DNA of 62,637 nt from SURF-21 sp964510515 (GTDB lineage: Bacteria; Actinomycetota; Geothermincolia; Geothermincolales; RBG-13-55-18): assembly GCA_964510515.1 (NCBI GenBank), contig CAZEAU010000013.1:1-62637 (forward strand). Reading direction: 5' to 3'. The notes beneath the pieces were generated by a model. The model had not been told where the DNA came from. It worked only from the letters and a program-made list of their open reading frames with translations, and searched no databases. Positions 43,186-51,880 of this stretch are shown piece by piece. How positions within the stretch are numbered: position 1 is the first letter of the stretch; every line of letters starts with the position of its first letter. The translations under genes were made by a program, and so were the position numbers.

Positions 43186-44535
43186 ATGGATGCCGGCAAC
43201 CGCGTCGCGCTCATAGGGTTCAACGCCTCCTGCGCCTGGCTGCTCCAGGCCCTGTCGCATTCCCGGCAAGTGGAGTTCACCGGCCTCCTGGGCGGGGAGG
43301 TCCCGGCGCAATGGCCTCCCTCGCTGCCGGCGCCGCCCCTCTACGCCGAGGGCGAGGAGCTGCTGCTTGCGGCCCGCCCCGATTTCCTGCTCGTGGCGGA
43401 CGAGACGCTCGAGCCCCGGGAGGTCCCGAACGCATGCCGGGTCATCCGCGTGCAGGAGGATTCTCCGCTGGAGCTGCTCCTGCGCGCCTTCCCCTCCCCG
43501 CCGCATGCCGATGCCCCGGACGAGGGGGAGATGGAGGAGATCGCCGCCATCTGCGCGAGCATGAACGTGGTCGAGGCCTGCTCCGACCCCATGCCCAAGC
43601 TGGCCCAGCTCCTGGACAGGTCGATGGCCGTGAGCGGAGCCGAGCTCGGCGTGATCCTCCTGCCCGGGGACGTGCTGGACGAGCTGGACGTGGTCCTCGC
43701 CCGCGGCAGGGGGGCACAGGAGCTCGTGGGCAGGGGGCTCAGCGCCTCCAACTCGCTGTGCGGGAGCGCTTTCGACCGGGCGGTGGCGCAGCAGGCGGCG
43801 CTGGACGGGGCCTGGGAGGAACGCTCTTATCTGGCTGGAAGCGGCATCGCAACGCTCATGGCCCTGCCCATGCGCGCGGAGGGGAGGGTGATCGGGGTCC
43901 TCGCCCTGGGGCGGGGGGGCGGGGCCTTCGACCCGCGCCGGCTGCCCCTCCTCACCCTGCTCGCCGACCAGTCGGGCCTGGCGCTGCTCATCTCCCGCCT
44001 CTATTCGGAGCTGGAGGCCAACGTGGTCAGGGACGTGGCGAGCGGCCTCTTCAACCTGCATTACTTCCAGCAGCAGTTGAGCCAGGAGGTCAGCCGCGCA
44101 TGCCGCTACAGCCTCAACGTCGGCGTGCTCTTCTTCGAGATAGACGACTACGACGGCTACATCGAGCGCAACGGGCGCTATCTGGGGGACTTCATCCTCG
44201 CCGACATCGGCAATATCGTCCTGCGCAATACGCGGGAGGTGGACACGCCGGCCCGCTGCGGGGAGAACCTCTTTGCCGTGCTCCTGCCCGAGACGCGGCG
44301 TCTCGGCTCCATGCGGCTGGCGGAGCGCATCCGCAAGGTCATCGAGGACTATCCCTTCCCCTCGCGCGAGAGGAAAGAGGTGGAAAACCTCACCGCCTGC
44401 GTCGGCGTATCCTCTTTTCCCGCCAACGCCGAGAACGACCAGGACCTCATGAACAGGGCCCTGGCAGCCCTCACCGCGGCAAGGAACGAGGGCCCCAACG
44501 TGGTGCGGCTTTTTTCCGACAAGCTCGGCGGGTAG
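43186..44535 (+). CDS. GAF protein with degenerate GGDEF domain
   Basis: This 449-aa protein has a Rossmann-like N-terminus (RVALIGFNASCAWLLQAL), a GAF domain (~130-275) and a diguanylate-cyclase fold (~290-445). The GGDEF signature reads RCGENLF, and metal-binding residues are changed, so cyclase activity is unlikely; a GTP- or c-di-GMP-related sensing role is possible. The start at 43186 is chosen from GAGG five bases upstream; ATGs at 43138 and 43168 are alternatives. Confidence 0.8.
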   Translation: MDAGNRVALIGFNASCAWLLQALSHSRQVEFTGLLGGEVPAQWPPSLPAPPLYAEGEELLLAARPDFLLVADETLEPREVPNACRVIRVQEDSPLELLLRAFPSPPHADAPDEGEMEEIAAICASMNVVEACSDPMPKLAQLLDRSMAVSGAELGVILLPGDVLDELDVVLARGRGAQELVGRGLSASNSLCGSAFDRAVAQQAALDGAWEERSYLAGSGIATLMALPMRAEGRVIGVLALGRGGGAFDPRRLPLLTLLADQSGLALLISRLYSELEANVVRDVASGLFNLHYFQQQLSQEVSRACRYSLNVGVLFFEIDDYDGYIERNGRYLGDFILADIGNIVLRNTREVDTPARCGENLFAVLLPETRRLGSMRLAERIRKVIEDYPFPSRERKEVENLTACVGVSSFPANAENDQDLMNRALAALTAARNEGPNVVRLFSDKLGG

Positions 44536-44539
44536 GTCG

Positions 44540-44572
44540 CGGGCCGGGCGCCGCTGCGGGCTAGCCGGCCCG
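44540..44572. terminator. Hairpin in convergent gap
   Basis: CGGGCCGG and CCGGCCCG form a perfect 8-bp stem with a 17-nt loop between converging genes, overlapping the stop of the glycosyltransferase. Possible bidirectional terminator. Confidence 0.35.
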
Positions 44573-45283
44573 GCGCAGGTCCCTGTACTTGCGGCGCAGG
44601 TCCCAGACCACGCGCAGGCCCTCCCAGAAGATGGCGGAGTCCATCTTCGACTCCCCGCCCTTGCGGTCGACGAAGGTGATGGGCACCTCGGCGATGCGGA
44701 AGCCGAGGGCCTCGGCCACGAAAGTCATCTCGATCTGAAAGGCGTACCCCTGTGAGGTGACGCGCTCCAGGGGGATGGCCTCCAGCACGCGGCGGGAATA
44801 GCAGCGGAACCCCGAGGTGGTGTCCGCCGTCTTCGTGCGCGCCACCGCCCTGGTGTAGAGGTTGCCGCCGCGGCTGATGAGCAGGCGGAAGAAGCTCCAG
44901 TCGGGGGCCCCGCCGCCCTTGACGTAGCGTGAGCCCACGGCGGCGTCGGCCCGGCAGGCCGCCTCGTAGAGGCGGGGGAGGTCGTCGGGGTTGTGGGAGA
45001 AATCGGCGTCGATCTCGAAGCAGTACTCCGCGCCGCGCTCGAGGGCGTGGCGGAACCCCGCCCGGTAGGCGGTGCCCAGGCCCTCTTTCCCCCGGCGGTG
45101 CAGCACCTCGATGCGCCCGTCCGCGGCGGCCAGGCGGTCGGCGATCTCGCCGGTGCCGTCCGGGGAGTTGTCGTCCACGACGAGCAGGCCGAGGTCGAGG
45201 GGCTGTGCGAGTATGCGCTCCACCATGCGCTCGATGTTCTCGCGCTCGTTGTACGTCGGCAATACCACGGTTAGATCAGGCAT
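44561..45283 (-). CDS. Polyprenol-phosphate mannosyl/glycosyltransferase (GT2)
   Basis: This 240-aa soluble GT2 enzyme resembles dolichol-phosphate-mannose synthase. LPTYNERENIERM, VVDDNSPDGTGEIAD, the DxD in FEIDADFSHNPDDL, and SQGYAFQIEMTF with EVPITFVDRKGGESKM are family blocks. It lacks C-terminal membrane helices, like actinobacterial Ppm1 catalytic domains. It charges a lipid carrier with sugar for extracytoplasmic glycosylation. Confidence 0.9.
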   Translation of the reverse strand: MPDLTVVLPTYNERENIERMVERILAQPLDLGLLVVDDNSPDGTGEIADRLAAADGRIEVLHRRGKEGLGTAYRAGFRHALERGAEYCFEIDADFSHNPDDLPRLYEAACRADAAVGSRYVKGGGAPDWSFFRLLISRGGNLYTRAVARTKTADTTSGFRCYSRRVLEAIPLERVTSQGYAFQIEMTFVAEALGFRIAEVPITFVDRKGGESKMDSAIFWEGLRVVWDLRRKYRDLRRAG

Positions 45284-45303
45284 GCGAAGATTATAGCATG
45301 GGA

Positions 45304-45954
45304 TCAGCGTTTCCAGCCGAGCTTGCCCACCAGGGGGACGAAGACGCAGGAGCCCTCCTCGCTCACCTGGTAATCGTCGCCGCGGCGCCTTATCAGGTTC
45401 AGCGTCTGCATGCCGGACGGGCCCACCGGTATGACCAGCCTGCCGCCGTCGCGGAGCTGCTCCATGAGGGGCCGGGGGACGGAGGGCGCGCCGGCGGTGA
45501 CGATGATGCCGTCGTAGGGGGCCCCCGCGGGCCAGCCCAGGGTGCCGTCGCCCACGTGGATGACGAAGTTGCGGTACCCGAGCGAGGCCAGCCTCTCCTC
45601 CGCCTCGCGGGCCAGTTCGGGGAATTGCTCCAGCGAGATCACCGCGGCGACGAGTTCGCAGAGGACGGCCGCCTGATATCCGGACCCCGTGCCGATCTCC
45701 AGCACACGGTCGCTCTCCTCGGGCGCGAGCAGCTCGGTCATCCAGGCCACCATGTAGGGCTGGCTGATGGTCTGCCCCTCGCCGATGGGGAGGGGGGAAT
45801 CGTCGTGGGCCCTCTTGGCGAGCTCCGCGGGCACGAAAAGGTGCCTGGGCACGCGGGACATGGCCTCCAGCACGCGGGGGTCTTTCACCCCCCGCGCGGC
45901 TATCTGGCGCTTGACCATATCGCTGCGCAACCGCTTGTAGTGTTTCTTGTTCAT
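45304..45954 (-). CDS. pcm: Protein-L-isoaspartate O-methyltransferase
   Basis: This 216-aa SAM methyltransferase repairs isoaspartyl residues. PHLFVP-like RHLFVPAEL, GQTISQPYMVA, VLEIGTGSGYQAAVL (SAM motif I) and GDGTLGWPAGAPYDGI are diagnostic. Length is normal. It lies 40 bp from the anti-sigma gene, same strand. Confidence 0.95.
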   Translation of the reverse strand: MNKKHYKRLRSDMVKRQIAARGVKDPRVLEAMSRVPRHLFVPAELAKRAHDDSPLPIGEGQTISQPYMVAWMTELLAPEESDRVLEIGTGSGYQAAVLCELVAAVISLEQFPELAREAEERLASLGYRNFVIHVGDGTLGWPAGAPYDGIIVTAGAPSVPRPLMEQLRDGGRLVIPVGPSGMQTLNLIRRRGDDYQVSEEGSCVFVPLVGKLGWKR

Positions 45955-45994
45955 GCCTGTGCTTGTCGTTTCGGCCCGCCCGGGGAAGGCGGGG

Positions 45995-46435
45995 TCAGGT
46001 TTCCGTTTTCTCGCCGTTGACGAACTTGGTGATGCTGATGGTGGTGCCGCCCCCGGTGTGGGAGTCGCACTCGAAGGCGTCCACCAGGCTCCTGATAAGG
46101 GGGATGCCGAAGCCCTTGCCCAAAAGGTCGGGACGCTCGCGGCCGATGACCAGGTCGGGATCGAAACCCGGGCCGCCGTCCTTGACCTCCACGGTCAGGA
46201 AGCCGTCGCCCGCCAGGAAGCGGACGAGGATGGGCACCCTCCCCCCCTCGCCGTTCCCGGTATGGACGATGGCGTTGGTGCACATCTCGGAGATGGCGAT
46301 CTTGAGGTCGTCGATGCTCTCCTCGTTGAAGCGCATGCGGCGCGCTATGGAGCCCGCCATCAGGCGGGCCAGCCCCACATACTGCGCCTTTGCGGGCATC
46401 TCCAACTCGAAAGCGGCACCTTCGTCAGCCGGCAA
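45995..46435 (-). CDS. Anti-sigma regulatory kinase, RsbW-like
   Basis: This 146-aa GHKL-ATPase has an N-box SEMCTNAIVHTG, DGGPGFDP (G1) and KGFGIPLIRSLVD (G2). Proteins of this type bind a sigma factor or phosphorylate a STAS antagonist. The antagonist gene is two bases upstream, so they form an RsbV-RsbW module. A target could be the sigma factor at 22108. Confidence 0.9.
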   Translation of the reverse strand: MPADEGAAFELEMPAKAQYVGLARLMAGSIARRMRFNEESIDDLKIAISEMCTNAIVHTGNGEGGRVPILVRFLAGDGFLTVEVKDGGPGFDPDLVIGRERPDLLGKGFGIPLIRSLVDAFECDSHTGGGTTISITKFVNGEKTET

Positions 46436-46437
46436 GA

Positions 46438-46809
46438 TTATGCCTCCTCGGCTTGCGCGGGCAGCTCGCCCCTGGAAAGGTATATGGGGAAGACCTTGGT
46501 GAGCCCGGTGATGCGGAAAATGCGCAGGATCTTTTCCTGCCCGCAGATTATCCCCAGTTCGCCGCCGTGGTGCTTGACCCTCTTCAGCCCGCCCACCAGG
46601 ACGCCCAGGCCGGTACTGTCCAGAAAGGCCACCTTTTCCAGGTCCACGACGATGTTGTACTTCCCCTCGTCGACCAGGTCCTTGATGGTCTCGCGCAGCT
46701 TGGGGGCGCTGTAGACGTCGACCTCGCCGGAGAGCCCGATGAGGGAAAAACCGCCCACGCTCTCCAGGGTGACGTCTAAGTCCGCACCCTCTCTCTCGCT
46801 GTTTTCCAT
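46438..46809 (-). CDS. STAS anti-sigma factor antagonist, RsbV-like
   Basis: This 123-aa single STAS domain has the phospho-acceptor Ser in FLDSTGLGVLVGG. LSGEVDVYSAPKLRETI is the first strand-helix. It releases sigma by binding its kinase partner. ATG 46809 is chosen (GGTAGGTC upstream); ATG 46836 would add nine residues but has its Shine-Dalgarno too close. Confidence 0.92.
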   Translation of the reverse strand: MENSEREGADLDVTLESVGGFSLIGLSGEVDVYSAPKLRETIKDLVDEGKYNIVVDLEKVAFLDSTGLGVLVGGLKRVKHHGGELGIICGQEKILRIFRITGLTKVFPIYLSRGELPAQAEEA

Positions 46810-46857
46810 GATCGACCTACCGTAAAAAAGACTCATTCTCCATGATGCCGGGAACCT

Positions 46858-47016
46858 TCACGCCTGCTTGCCCGGGCGCCTGACCACCGTCCCGCACTTG
46901 CCGCACTTCGCCTTCTCCTCCCCCGGCTCGATAGTCACGCGATTACTGCATTTTGGGCACAGCACCCGCAGTATCTCCACCCCCGTCCTTTCATGACCGT
47001 GCGGTCCCCGAACCAT
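46858..47016 (-). CDS. Small zinc-ribbon protein, 52 aa
   Basis: Two Cys pairs (CPKC and CGKC) form a zinc ribbon, flanked by a basic tail. The start at 47016 is set by GGAGGTGAAAAG; a longer frame to 47046 is unlikely. The function is unknown; similar peptides occur next to sigma-regulator genes. It lies 48 bp upstream of the STAS gene and may be cotranscribed. Confidence 0.75.
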   Translation of the reverse strand: MVRGPHGHERTGVEILRVLCPKCSNRVTIEPGEEKAKCGKCGTVVRRPGKQA

Positions 47017-47051
47017 CTTTTCACCTCCAGGTAGTTCCCGCAACAAAAACG

Positions 47052-47078
47052 TCCTTGGGCCCCGACGAGGTCCAAGGA
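47052..47078. promoter_or_regulatory. Inverted repeat in the 5' region of the zinc-ribbon gene
   Basis: TCCTTGGGCC and GGTCCAAGGA pair with one G-T wobble around a 7-nt loop. It is upstream of the zinc-ribbon start, so it would be a leader hairpin or protein-binding site. Confidence 0.4.
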
Positions 47079-47147
47079 TTATCTACCCCCGGGGCGGAGC
47101 TTTAAAACCTCCCGCCCCCGCCCTTCGCCCGCCCTCCCATGCAGCGG

Positions 47148-47169
47148 ATAGTAAACGGGCGTTTACTAT
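47148..47169. promoter_or_regulatory. Perfect 22-bp palindrome, probable LexA operator
   Basis: ATAGTAAACG, two G, then CGTTTACTAT form a perfect inverted repeat overlapping the -35 of lexA. A half site GTTTACTAT recurs at 47179-47187 over the -10. It differs from the Gram-positive GAACN4GTTC and E. coli CTGTN8ACAG boxes. Autoregulation by the adjacent LexA is inferred. Confidence 0.75.
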
Positions 47170-47190
47170 GCAACGCATGTTTACTATAAT
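47162..47190 (+). promoter_or_regulatory. lexA promoter
   Basis: TTTACT (47162-47167), a 17-bp spacer and TATAAT (47185-47190) lie about 20 bp before the lexA start. The -35 is embedded in the palindrome, so a bound repressor would block polymerase. Confidence 0.65.
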
Positions 47191-47209
47191 GGGACGTGGA
47201 GGTGAGGGC

Positions 47210-47815
47210 ATGGAAAGTCTGACGCCGAGGCAGGAGGAGGTGCTCGACCTCGTCCTGGAGGCGCTGCAGCGCAAGGGATATCCGCCCAGCATCCGGGAGA
47301 TATGCGACGCCCTCGGGCTGTCCTCCACCCGGGGCGTCCTGCGCCACCTGGAGGCCCTGGAGAGAAAGGGCTACATCAGCCGTTCCTCCGGGGCGCGGGC
47401 CATCCGGGTGCGCGACGCCCTGCGCGGCGCCGCCGCCTACCTGCCCCTGGTGGGCGAGGTCCCCGCCGGTCCCCTGCGTTACGCCTCGGAGGAGGTGGAG
47501 GAGTGGATGCCCGTGCCCGCGCGCTGGGGCGGCGAAGGGCGTTTCCTCCTGCGCGTGCGCGGGGACAGCATGGTCGGCGACGGCATCCGGGACGGGGACC
47601 TGGTGGTGGTGGACCCCGACCCGTCCGCGCGCAGCGGCGAGGTGGTGGTGGCGCTGGTGGACGGCGAGGCCACGGTCAAGCGCCTGCGCCGCCGCGGCGG
47701 GGCGGTGGAGCTCGAGGCCTCCAACCCCGCTTACCCGACCCTGCGGGTGGAGGAGGGGGAGGCCGAGGTGAGGCTGGCCGGGAGGGTGGTATCCCTCCTG
47801 CGCCACAGGGTCTGA
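47210..47815 (+). CDS. lexA: LexA repressor
   Basis: A 201-aa SOS repressor and self-cleaving protease. The N-terminal winged helix-turn-helix contains LTPRQEEVLDLVLEALQRKG and SIREICDALGLSS. The cleavage site is Ala-Gly in VPAGPL, catalytic Ser in RGDSMVGDG, and Lys in GEATVKRL. ATG 47210 follows GGAGGTGAGGGC. The recognition helix reads STRGVLRHLEAL rather than the more common S-x-x-x-V-x-x-H-L-x-x-L with Ser/Ala spacing, consistent with an unusual operator. It leads toward dinB. Confidence 0.95.
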   Translation: MESLTPRQEEVLDLVLEALQRKGYPPSIREICDALGLSSTRGVLRHLEALERKGYISRSSGARAIRVRDALRGAAAYLPLVGEVPAGPLRYASEEVEEWMPVPARWGGEGRFLLRVRGDSMVGDGIRDGDLVVVDPDPSARSGEVVVALVDGEATVKRLRRRGGAVELEASNPAYPTLRVEEGEAEVRLAGRVVSLLRHRV

Positions 47816-47927
47816 TACGCGCCGCCCTCAGGGGGAGGCGTGCGCACGGCGCCCGGGAGGTGAAAGAACCGGGAGGCGGGCAGGGCGAGAGCTCCCGGCG
47901 CGGGAGCGGGATGGAAAGGCAAGGGAT

Positions 47928-48179
47928 ATGGTGACCACCATAGAGGAGCCGGTGGACGTGTCGGCGGTTTTCCGCGGCGGGAAGCTGCGCCCCACCGCTT
48001 TCCTGTGGCGCGGCCGCAGGTACGATATCCGCCGCGTGCTCGGCGCCTACCGCGCTCCCAGGGGACGCTACCTGGAGCTCTATTACTCGGTGATGAGCGA
48101 CAACCCCGAGGTTTACGAGCTGCGCTTCTCCACCGAGGGCATGGCCTGGAGCCTGGTGCGGGTGCACGGCGAGGGATAG
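47928..48179 (+). CDS. DUF6504-like small protein
   Basis: This 83-aa beta-rich protein (RPTAFLWRGRRYDIRRVLGAY, LYYSVMSDNPEVYELRF) resembles the DUF6504 family, found next to error-prone polymerases in actinobacteria. It lies between lexA and dinB on the same strand. The molecular function is unknown; a DNA-damage accessory role is inferred from context. Confidence 0.75.
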   Translation: MVTTIEEPVDVSAVFRGGKLRPTAFLWRGRRYDIRRVLGAYRAPRGRYLELYYSVMSDNPEVYELRFSTEGMAWSLVRVHGEG

Positions 48180-48194
48180 CGCGCGGCGCGGGAG

Positions 48195-49505
48195 GTGGGG
48201 GAGACGACCCAATACGTGATGCACGGCCTGCTGCGTTCCGCCGACCAGGGGAGGCCGGCGGAGGAGGGGCGTTGCGTGCTGCACCTGGATATGGACGCCT
48301 ATTTCGCCTCGGTGGAGCAGAGAGACGCCCCCCTCTACCGCGGCCGCCCCCTCGTCGTCTGCCATACCTCCAGCGACTTCTGTTCCCACGGCGTGGTGGC
48401 CACCGCCTCCTACGAGGCGCGCCCGTGGGGGATAAAGGCGGGGATGTCGGTATGGGAGGCGCGCAAGCGCTGCCCGCATGCCTGCTTCGTCCACGCCGAC
48501 ATACCCAAGTACCTGGCCAACGCCCGGCGCATCGTGCGCATATGCGAGCGGCGCTCCCATCGCGTGGAGGTCTTCTCCATAGACGAGGCCTTCGTGGACC
48601 TCACCGTCCCCTTGCGCTCCCGCCCGCCGGGACGGGAGCGCTGGCAGGCGGCCCTGGAGGTGGGAAGGGGGCTCAAGGAGGACATCCGGCGCGAGGTGGG
48701 TCTCACCGCCTCCGTGGGCGTCGGCCCCAACAAGCTGGTGGCCAAGATGGCCTCCGAGTTCCGCAAGCCGGATGGGCTGTCCCTGGTCACGCCCGAACAG
48801 CTGCCGCATATCCTCGCCCCCATGCGGGCGGACAAGCTGGTGGGGGTGGGGAGGCGCATGCGCCGCAACCTGCGGGCCATGGGTATCGAGACCATAGGCG
48901 ACCTGGCCCGCACCCCGCGGGAGGTCATGGAGTGGAAGTTCGGCGTGGTCGGCGGGCTGCTCTGGAGGGCGGCCCGGGGAGAGGACGACAGCCCGGTGTT
49001 GCGCGGCGGCGACCCGCACGAGGTCAAGTCCTTCGGGCACAGCCTGTCCATGCGCGGGGGCACGGGCGATTCGCGCTACCTGGAGAACACCCTGCTGGGG
49101 CTGGTCGACGCCGTCACCCGCCGCATGCGGCGCGAGGGCTATACGGGCAGGACGGTCGGCCTGCGCCTGCGCGTGGGTTACGGCCTGGGCTACGCCCGCT
49201 CCAGGACGCTGGAGGAATACAGCGACCTCCCCTCGCCTATCTACGCGGCGGCGCGCGGGATGCTGCGCCGGGAGGCCGCCTCCGGGCTGTGGAGGGAGCC
49301 GGTGACCACGCTGGGCGTCTCCGTGTCGCAGCTGCGGCGCCGCGGGGAGGGCAGGCAGATAACCATCTGGGAGTGCCTGGACCCGCGCGAGGAGAAGCTC
49401 ACCGCCGCCCTGGACGAGCTGCGGGACCGCTACGGCGAGGGGGTGGTGACCAGGGCGTCGCTCCTGGGGGAATTCTCCGTCTCGGGGATGAACCTGGCCC
49501 GCTGA
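48195..49505 (+). CDS. dinB: DNA polymerase IV (Y family)
   Basis: This ~436-aa translesion polymerase has HLDMDAYFASVEQ and FSIDEAFVDLT with the three catalytic carboxylates, ATASYEARPWGIKAGMSV, helix-hairpin-helix KLVGVGRRMRRNLRAMGI, and a full little-finger domain. The start is uncertain: GTG 48195 overlaps the GGAGGTGGGG site, while GTG 48216 and ATG 48219 are 15-18 bases from it. Expected to be SOS-induced with lexA. No obvious C-terminal beta-clamp motif was identified. Confidence 0.93.
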   Translation: MGETTQYVMHGLLRSADQGRPAEEGRCVLHLDMDAYFASVEQRDAPLYRGRPLVVCHTSSDFCSHGVVATASYEARPWGIKAGMSVWEARKRCPHACFVHADIPKYLANARRIVRICERRSHRVEVFSIDEAFVDLTVPLRSRPPGRERWQAALEVGRGLKEDIRREVGLTASVGVGPNKLVAKMASEFRKPDGLSLVTPEQLPHILAPMRADKLVGVGRRMRRNLRAMGIETIGDLARTPREVMEWKFGVVGGLLWRAARGEDDSPVLRGGDPHEVKSFGHSLSMRGGTGDSRYLENTLLGLVDAVTRRMRREGYTGRTVGLRLRVGYGLGYARSRTLEEYSDLPSPIYAAARGMLRREAASGLWREPVTTLGVSVSQLRRRGEGRQITIWECLDPREEKLTAALDELRDRYGEGVVTRASLLGEFSVSGMNLAR

Positions 49506-49602
49506 CGCAATCAGCCTTTGACGCGCACCACGCACCCACTTCGCCCATGCGTTTGCCCCCCGGCCCCGTGGTACAATGGCCCCTGTCGAGAAAGGAGCGC
49601 GT

Positions 49603-51798
49603 ATGCGCGAGGCAGGCAGAGGCGGGGGCGCGCGCCTGCGCAAGGCCGCCAGGGGGACGCTGGCCGCGCTGCTGGCCGCGGCGGCGGCGGCGGCGGGGGC
49701 GGTGCTCTACGGCATCATGGACTACCTCTACGAGCCCGAGTACTTCCGCCGCGGCGTAAAACCCTCGCCCTCCCCCCGGGTGGCGCCGGGCGAGGCCGAG
49801 GTCGACCCGCCGCTGCTGCGCGCGGGCGGGGGGCCCCTGGCGGTGAGGGTGCGCTTCCGCTGCGGGCCGGGCGGGATATCGGAGGACGGAGGCATCAAGC
49901 TGGCCTTCTGCCGCCTCATCGATTTCGGGGAGAGGGGAAGGCGCCCGACTTACCTCTACGCCGACGGCTGGGGGCTGAGGCAGAACCGGTACCCCCGCCT
50001 CCCCAACTACTTCTCCTGCGAGCTCAAGAGCGGAGGCGTCGCCAGGCTCGAGGTCGCGCCGCAGGGCTTTTTCCCCCTGCGGGGGGCGCTGCGCTTCCTG
50101 GGCCGGGAGTTCCTGCGCCGCAGCGGGATCAAGCTCGACCCGCTGGATATCTTCTATCTCTACCTGGACATGAGGAAGGTCCACATCCGGGTGCGGGACG
50201 GACGCCTGCAGGAGGGGGACGAGATAACCGTGACCCTGGGCGACGGGCGCGGCGGCAGCCGCGGCTGGTCGTCGCCCGCGCGTCCCTCGCGCGTGGACGT
50301 GGCTGTGGAGGTGGACGAAAGGGCCACCGGCATCTACCGCCTCATCGCCGACTGCCCCGTCCTGGAGACGGTGGGCGGGGAGGCGGCATCCCTGCAGCTC
50401 GTCCTCTCCTCTTTCTCCCCCGAGGGAGAGGCGCGCCTGCTCGTGCGGGCGTTGGACGCGAGGGGAGACCTCGACCCCACCTATACGGGAGAGGTGGAGC
50501 TCACCCCCGCCCCGGGGCTGGAGGTCCCCTACCGCGCCGTATTCGCCCCGGGCGACGGCGGCGTCCTGGGCCTCGCCTGCCGGGCATCGTCGCCGGGGGT
50601 CTACCGCGTGAGCGCGGTGGGCGAGGGCATCGCGGGGGAGAGCAACCCCGTCATATGCGGCGAGGGGCCGCGGCTCTTCTGGGGGGACATACACGTGCAC
50701 ACCGCCCTGTGCGACGGCAGCCTCGACCCCGTGCGCTTCTACCCGGAGGCGCGCGACTCGCTCGGCCTGGACTTCGCCGCCATCACCCCCCACGACACCA
50801 TGGACCTCTTCGAGCCCTCGGGACGCGAGGAGGAATGGGCGCTGGTGCGGGACCTGCAGGCGAGGTTCAACGAGCCCGGGCGCTTCGTGACCATGCTGGG
50901 GTACGAGTGGTCGGACCATCTGCAGGGTCACCGCGGCGTCTTCTACGCGCCCGACGAACCGCATCCGCAGCTCTACAGCTTCGTGGACCGCGAGAGCGAC
51001 AGCGTGCGCAAGCTGGAGGAGCAGCTGCGCGGGCACGAGGCCCTGCTCATACCCCACCATACCGCGTGGCGACGCATCTTCCTGCCCCTGCTCAACTGGC
51101 TGAAGTTTCTGCGCATGAAGGTCCCCGCCTCCTATACGTGGTCTGGCGCGGAGAACGGGCAGCAGCGCCTGGTGGAGATCTACAGCATGCACGGCAGCTC
51201 CGAGCGCCGCCGCGGCCCCTTCCCCATCACCCATGGCGACCCCCCCGGATGGTTCCCCCGCTTCCTGCGCTACGACGGCAGCAGGGGCGGGCGCGGCAAC
51301 TACGTGAGCGAGGCCCTGGCCTCCGGGCTGCGCCTGGGGTTGATCGCGGGCAGCGACCGCCACGATTACGCCGTGGACGAGAGATGGCATCCCGTGGACA
51401 TATATCCCGGCGGCCTCACCGCCGTCATCGCCGACGAGCTCACCCCGCAGAGCCTGTGGAGGTCGCTGTGGAACCGCCGCGTTTACGGCACCACCGGGGC
51501 GCGCATCATCGTGGAGCTGTACGCGGACGGGCTGCCCATGGGCAGCGAGTACGCCTGCCCGGGGCCGCCCCGCCTGCACGGCGGGGTCATCGGCACCGCG
51601 CCCCTGAGGCGCGCGGAGCTGTTGCGCCACGACCGCCGGGGCTATAGCGTGGCCTGGTCGGCGGAAGGGCCGGCGGAGGCGTCCTTCGATTTCCGCGACC
51701 ATGACCTGCGCGGGGAGGGTTTCTATTACCTGCGCACGGAGCAGGTGGACGGCCACTGCGCCTGGTCCAGCCCCATCTGGATCATGCGCCAGGCGTAG
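49603..51798 (+). CDS. Membrane-anchored PHP-domain metallohydrolase (CehA/McbA-like)
   Basis: A 731-aa protein. An N-terminal hydrophobic segment (LAALLAAAAAAAGAVLYGI) anchors it, with the bulk outside. Residues ~60-345 are a beta-rich accessory region. Residues ~350-600 form a PHP-type fold: GDIHVHTALCDGS and ITPHDTMDLF supply the metal-site His/Asp, with IPHHTAW and GSDRHDY further ligands. The C-terminus returns to beta structure. ATG 49603 follows AAAGGAG. CehA-type enzymes hydrolyse phospho- or carboxyl-esters; the substrate here is unknown. Confidence 0.8.
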   Translation: MREAGRGGGARLRKAARGTLAALLAAAAAAAGAVLYGIMDYLYEPEYFRRGVKPSPSPRVAPGEAEVDPPLLRAGGGPLAVRVRFRCGPGGISEDGGIKLAFCRLIDFGERGRRPTYLYADGWGLRQNRYPRLPNYFSCELKSGGVARLEVAPQGFFPLRGALRFLGREFLRRSGIKLDPLDIFYLYLDMRKVHIRVRDGRLQEGDEITVTLGDGRGGSRGWSSPARPSRVDVAVEVDERATGIYRLIADCPVLETVGGEAASLQLVLSSFSPEGEARLLVRALDARGDLDPTYTGEVELTPAPGLEVPYRAVFAPGDGGVLGLACRASSPGVYRVSAVGEGIAGESNPVICGEGPRLFWGDIHVHTALCDGSLDPVRFYPEARDSLGLDFAAITPHDTMDLFEPSGREEEWALVRDLQARFNEPGRFVTMLGYEWSDHLQGHRGVFYAPDEPHPQLYSFVDRESDSVRKLEEQLRGHEALLIPHHTAWRRIFLPLLNWLKFLRMKVPASYTWSGAENGQQRLVEIYSMHGSSERRRGPFPITHGDPPGWFPRFLRYDGSRGGRGNYVSEALASGLRLGLIAGSDRHDYAVDERWHPVDIYPGGLTAVIADELTPQSLWRSLWNRRVYGTTGARIIVELYADGLPMGSEYACPGPPRLHGGVIGTAPLRRAELLRHDRRGYSVAWSAEGPAEASFDFRDHDLRGEGFYYLRTEQVDGHCAWSSPIWIMRQA

Positions 51799-51880
51799 GC
51801 GGCCCGCGCGGGGAGGGTTCCCGCTGCCCGCGCACGGAGCGGGGGGAAGGCCGCCGCGCCCGCTCCAGCCCCCTTCCCGG

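Noticed and set aside
45991..46003. GGGGTCAGGT as a fifth palindromic element
   Set aside because: Only ten bases match, there is no inverted partner, and it overlaps the end of the anti-sigma gene.
47052..47078. Intrinsic terminator for the zinc-ribbon gene
   Set aside because: The stem is upstream of that gene's start and has no T-run, so it is listed as a leader repeat instead.
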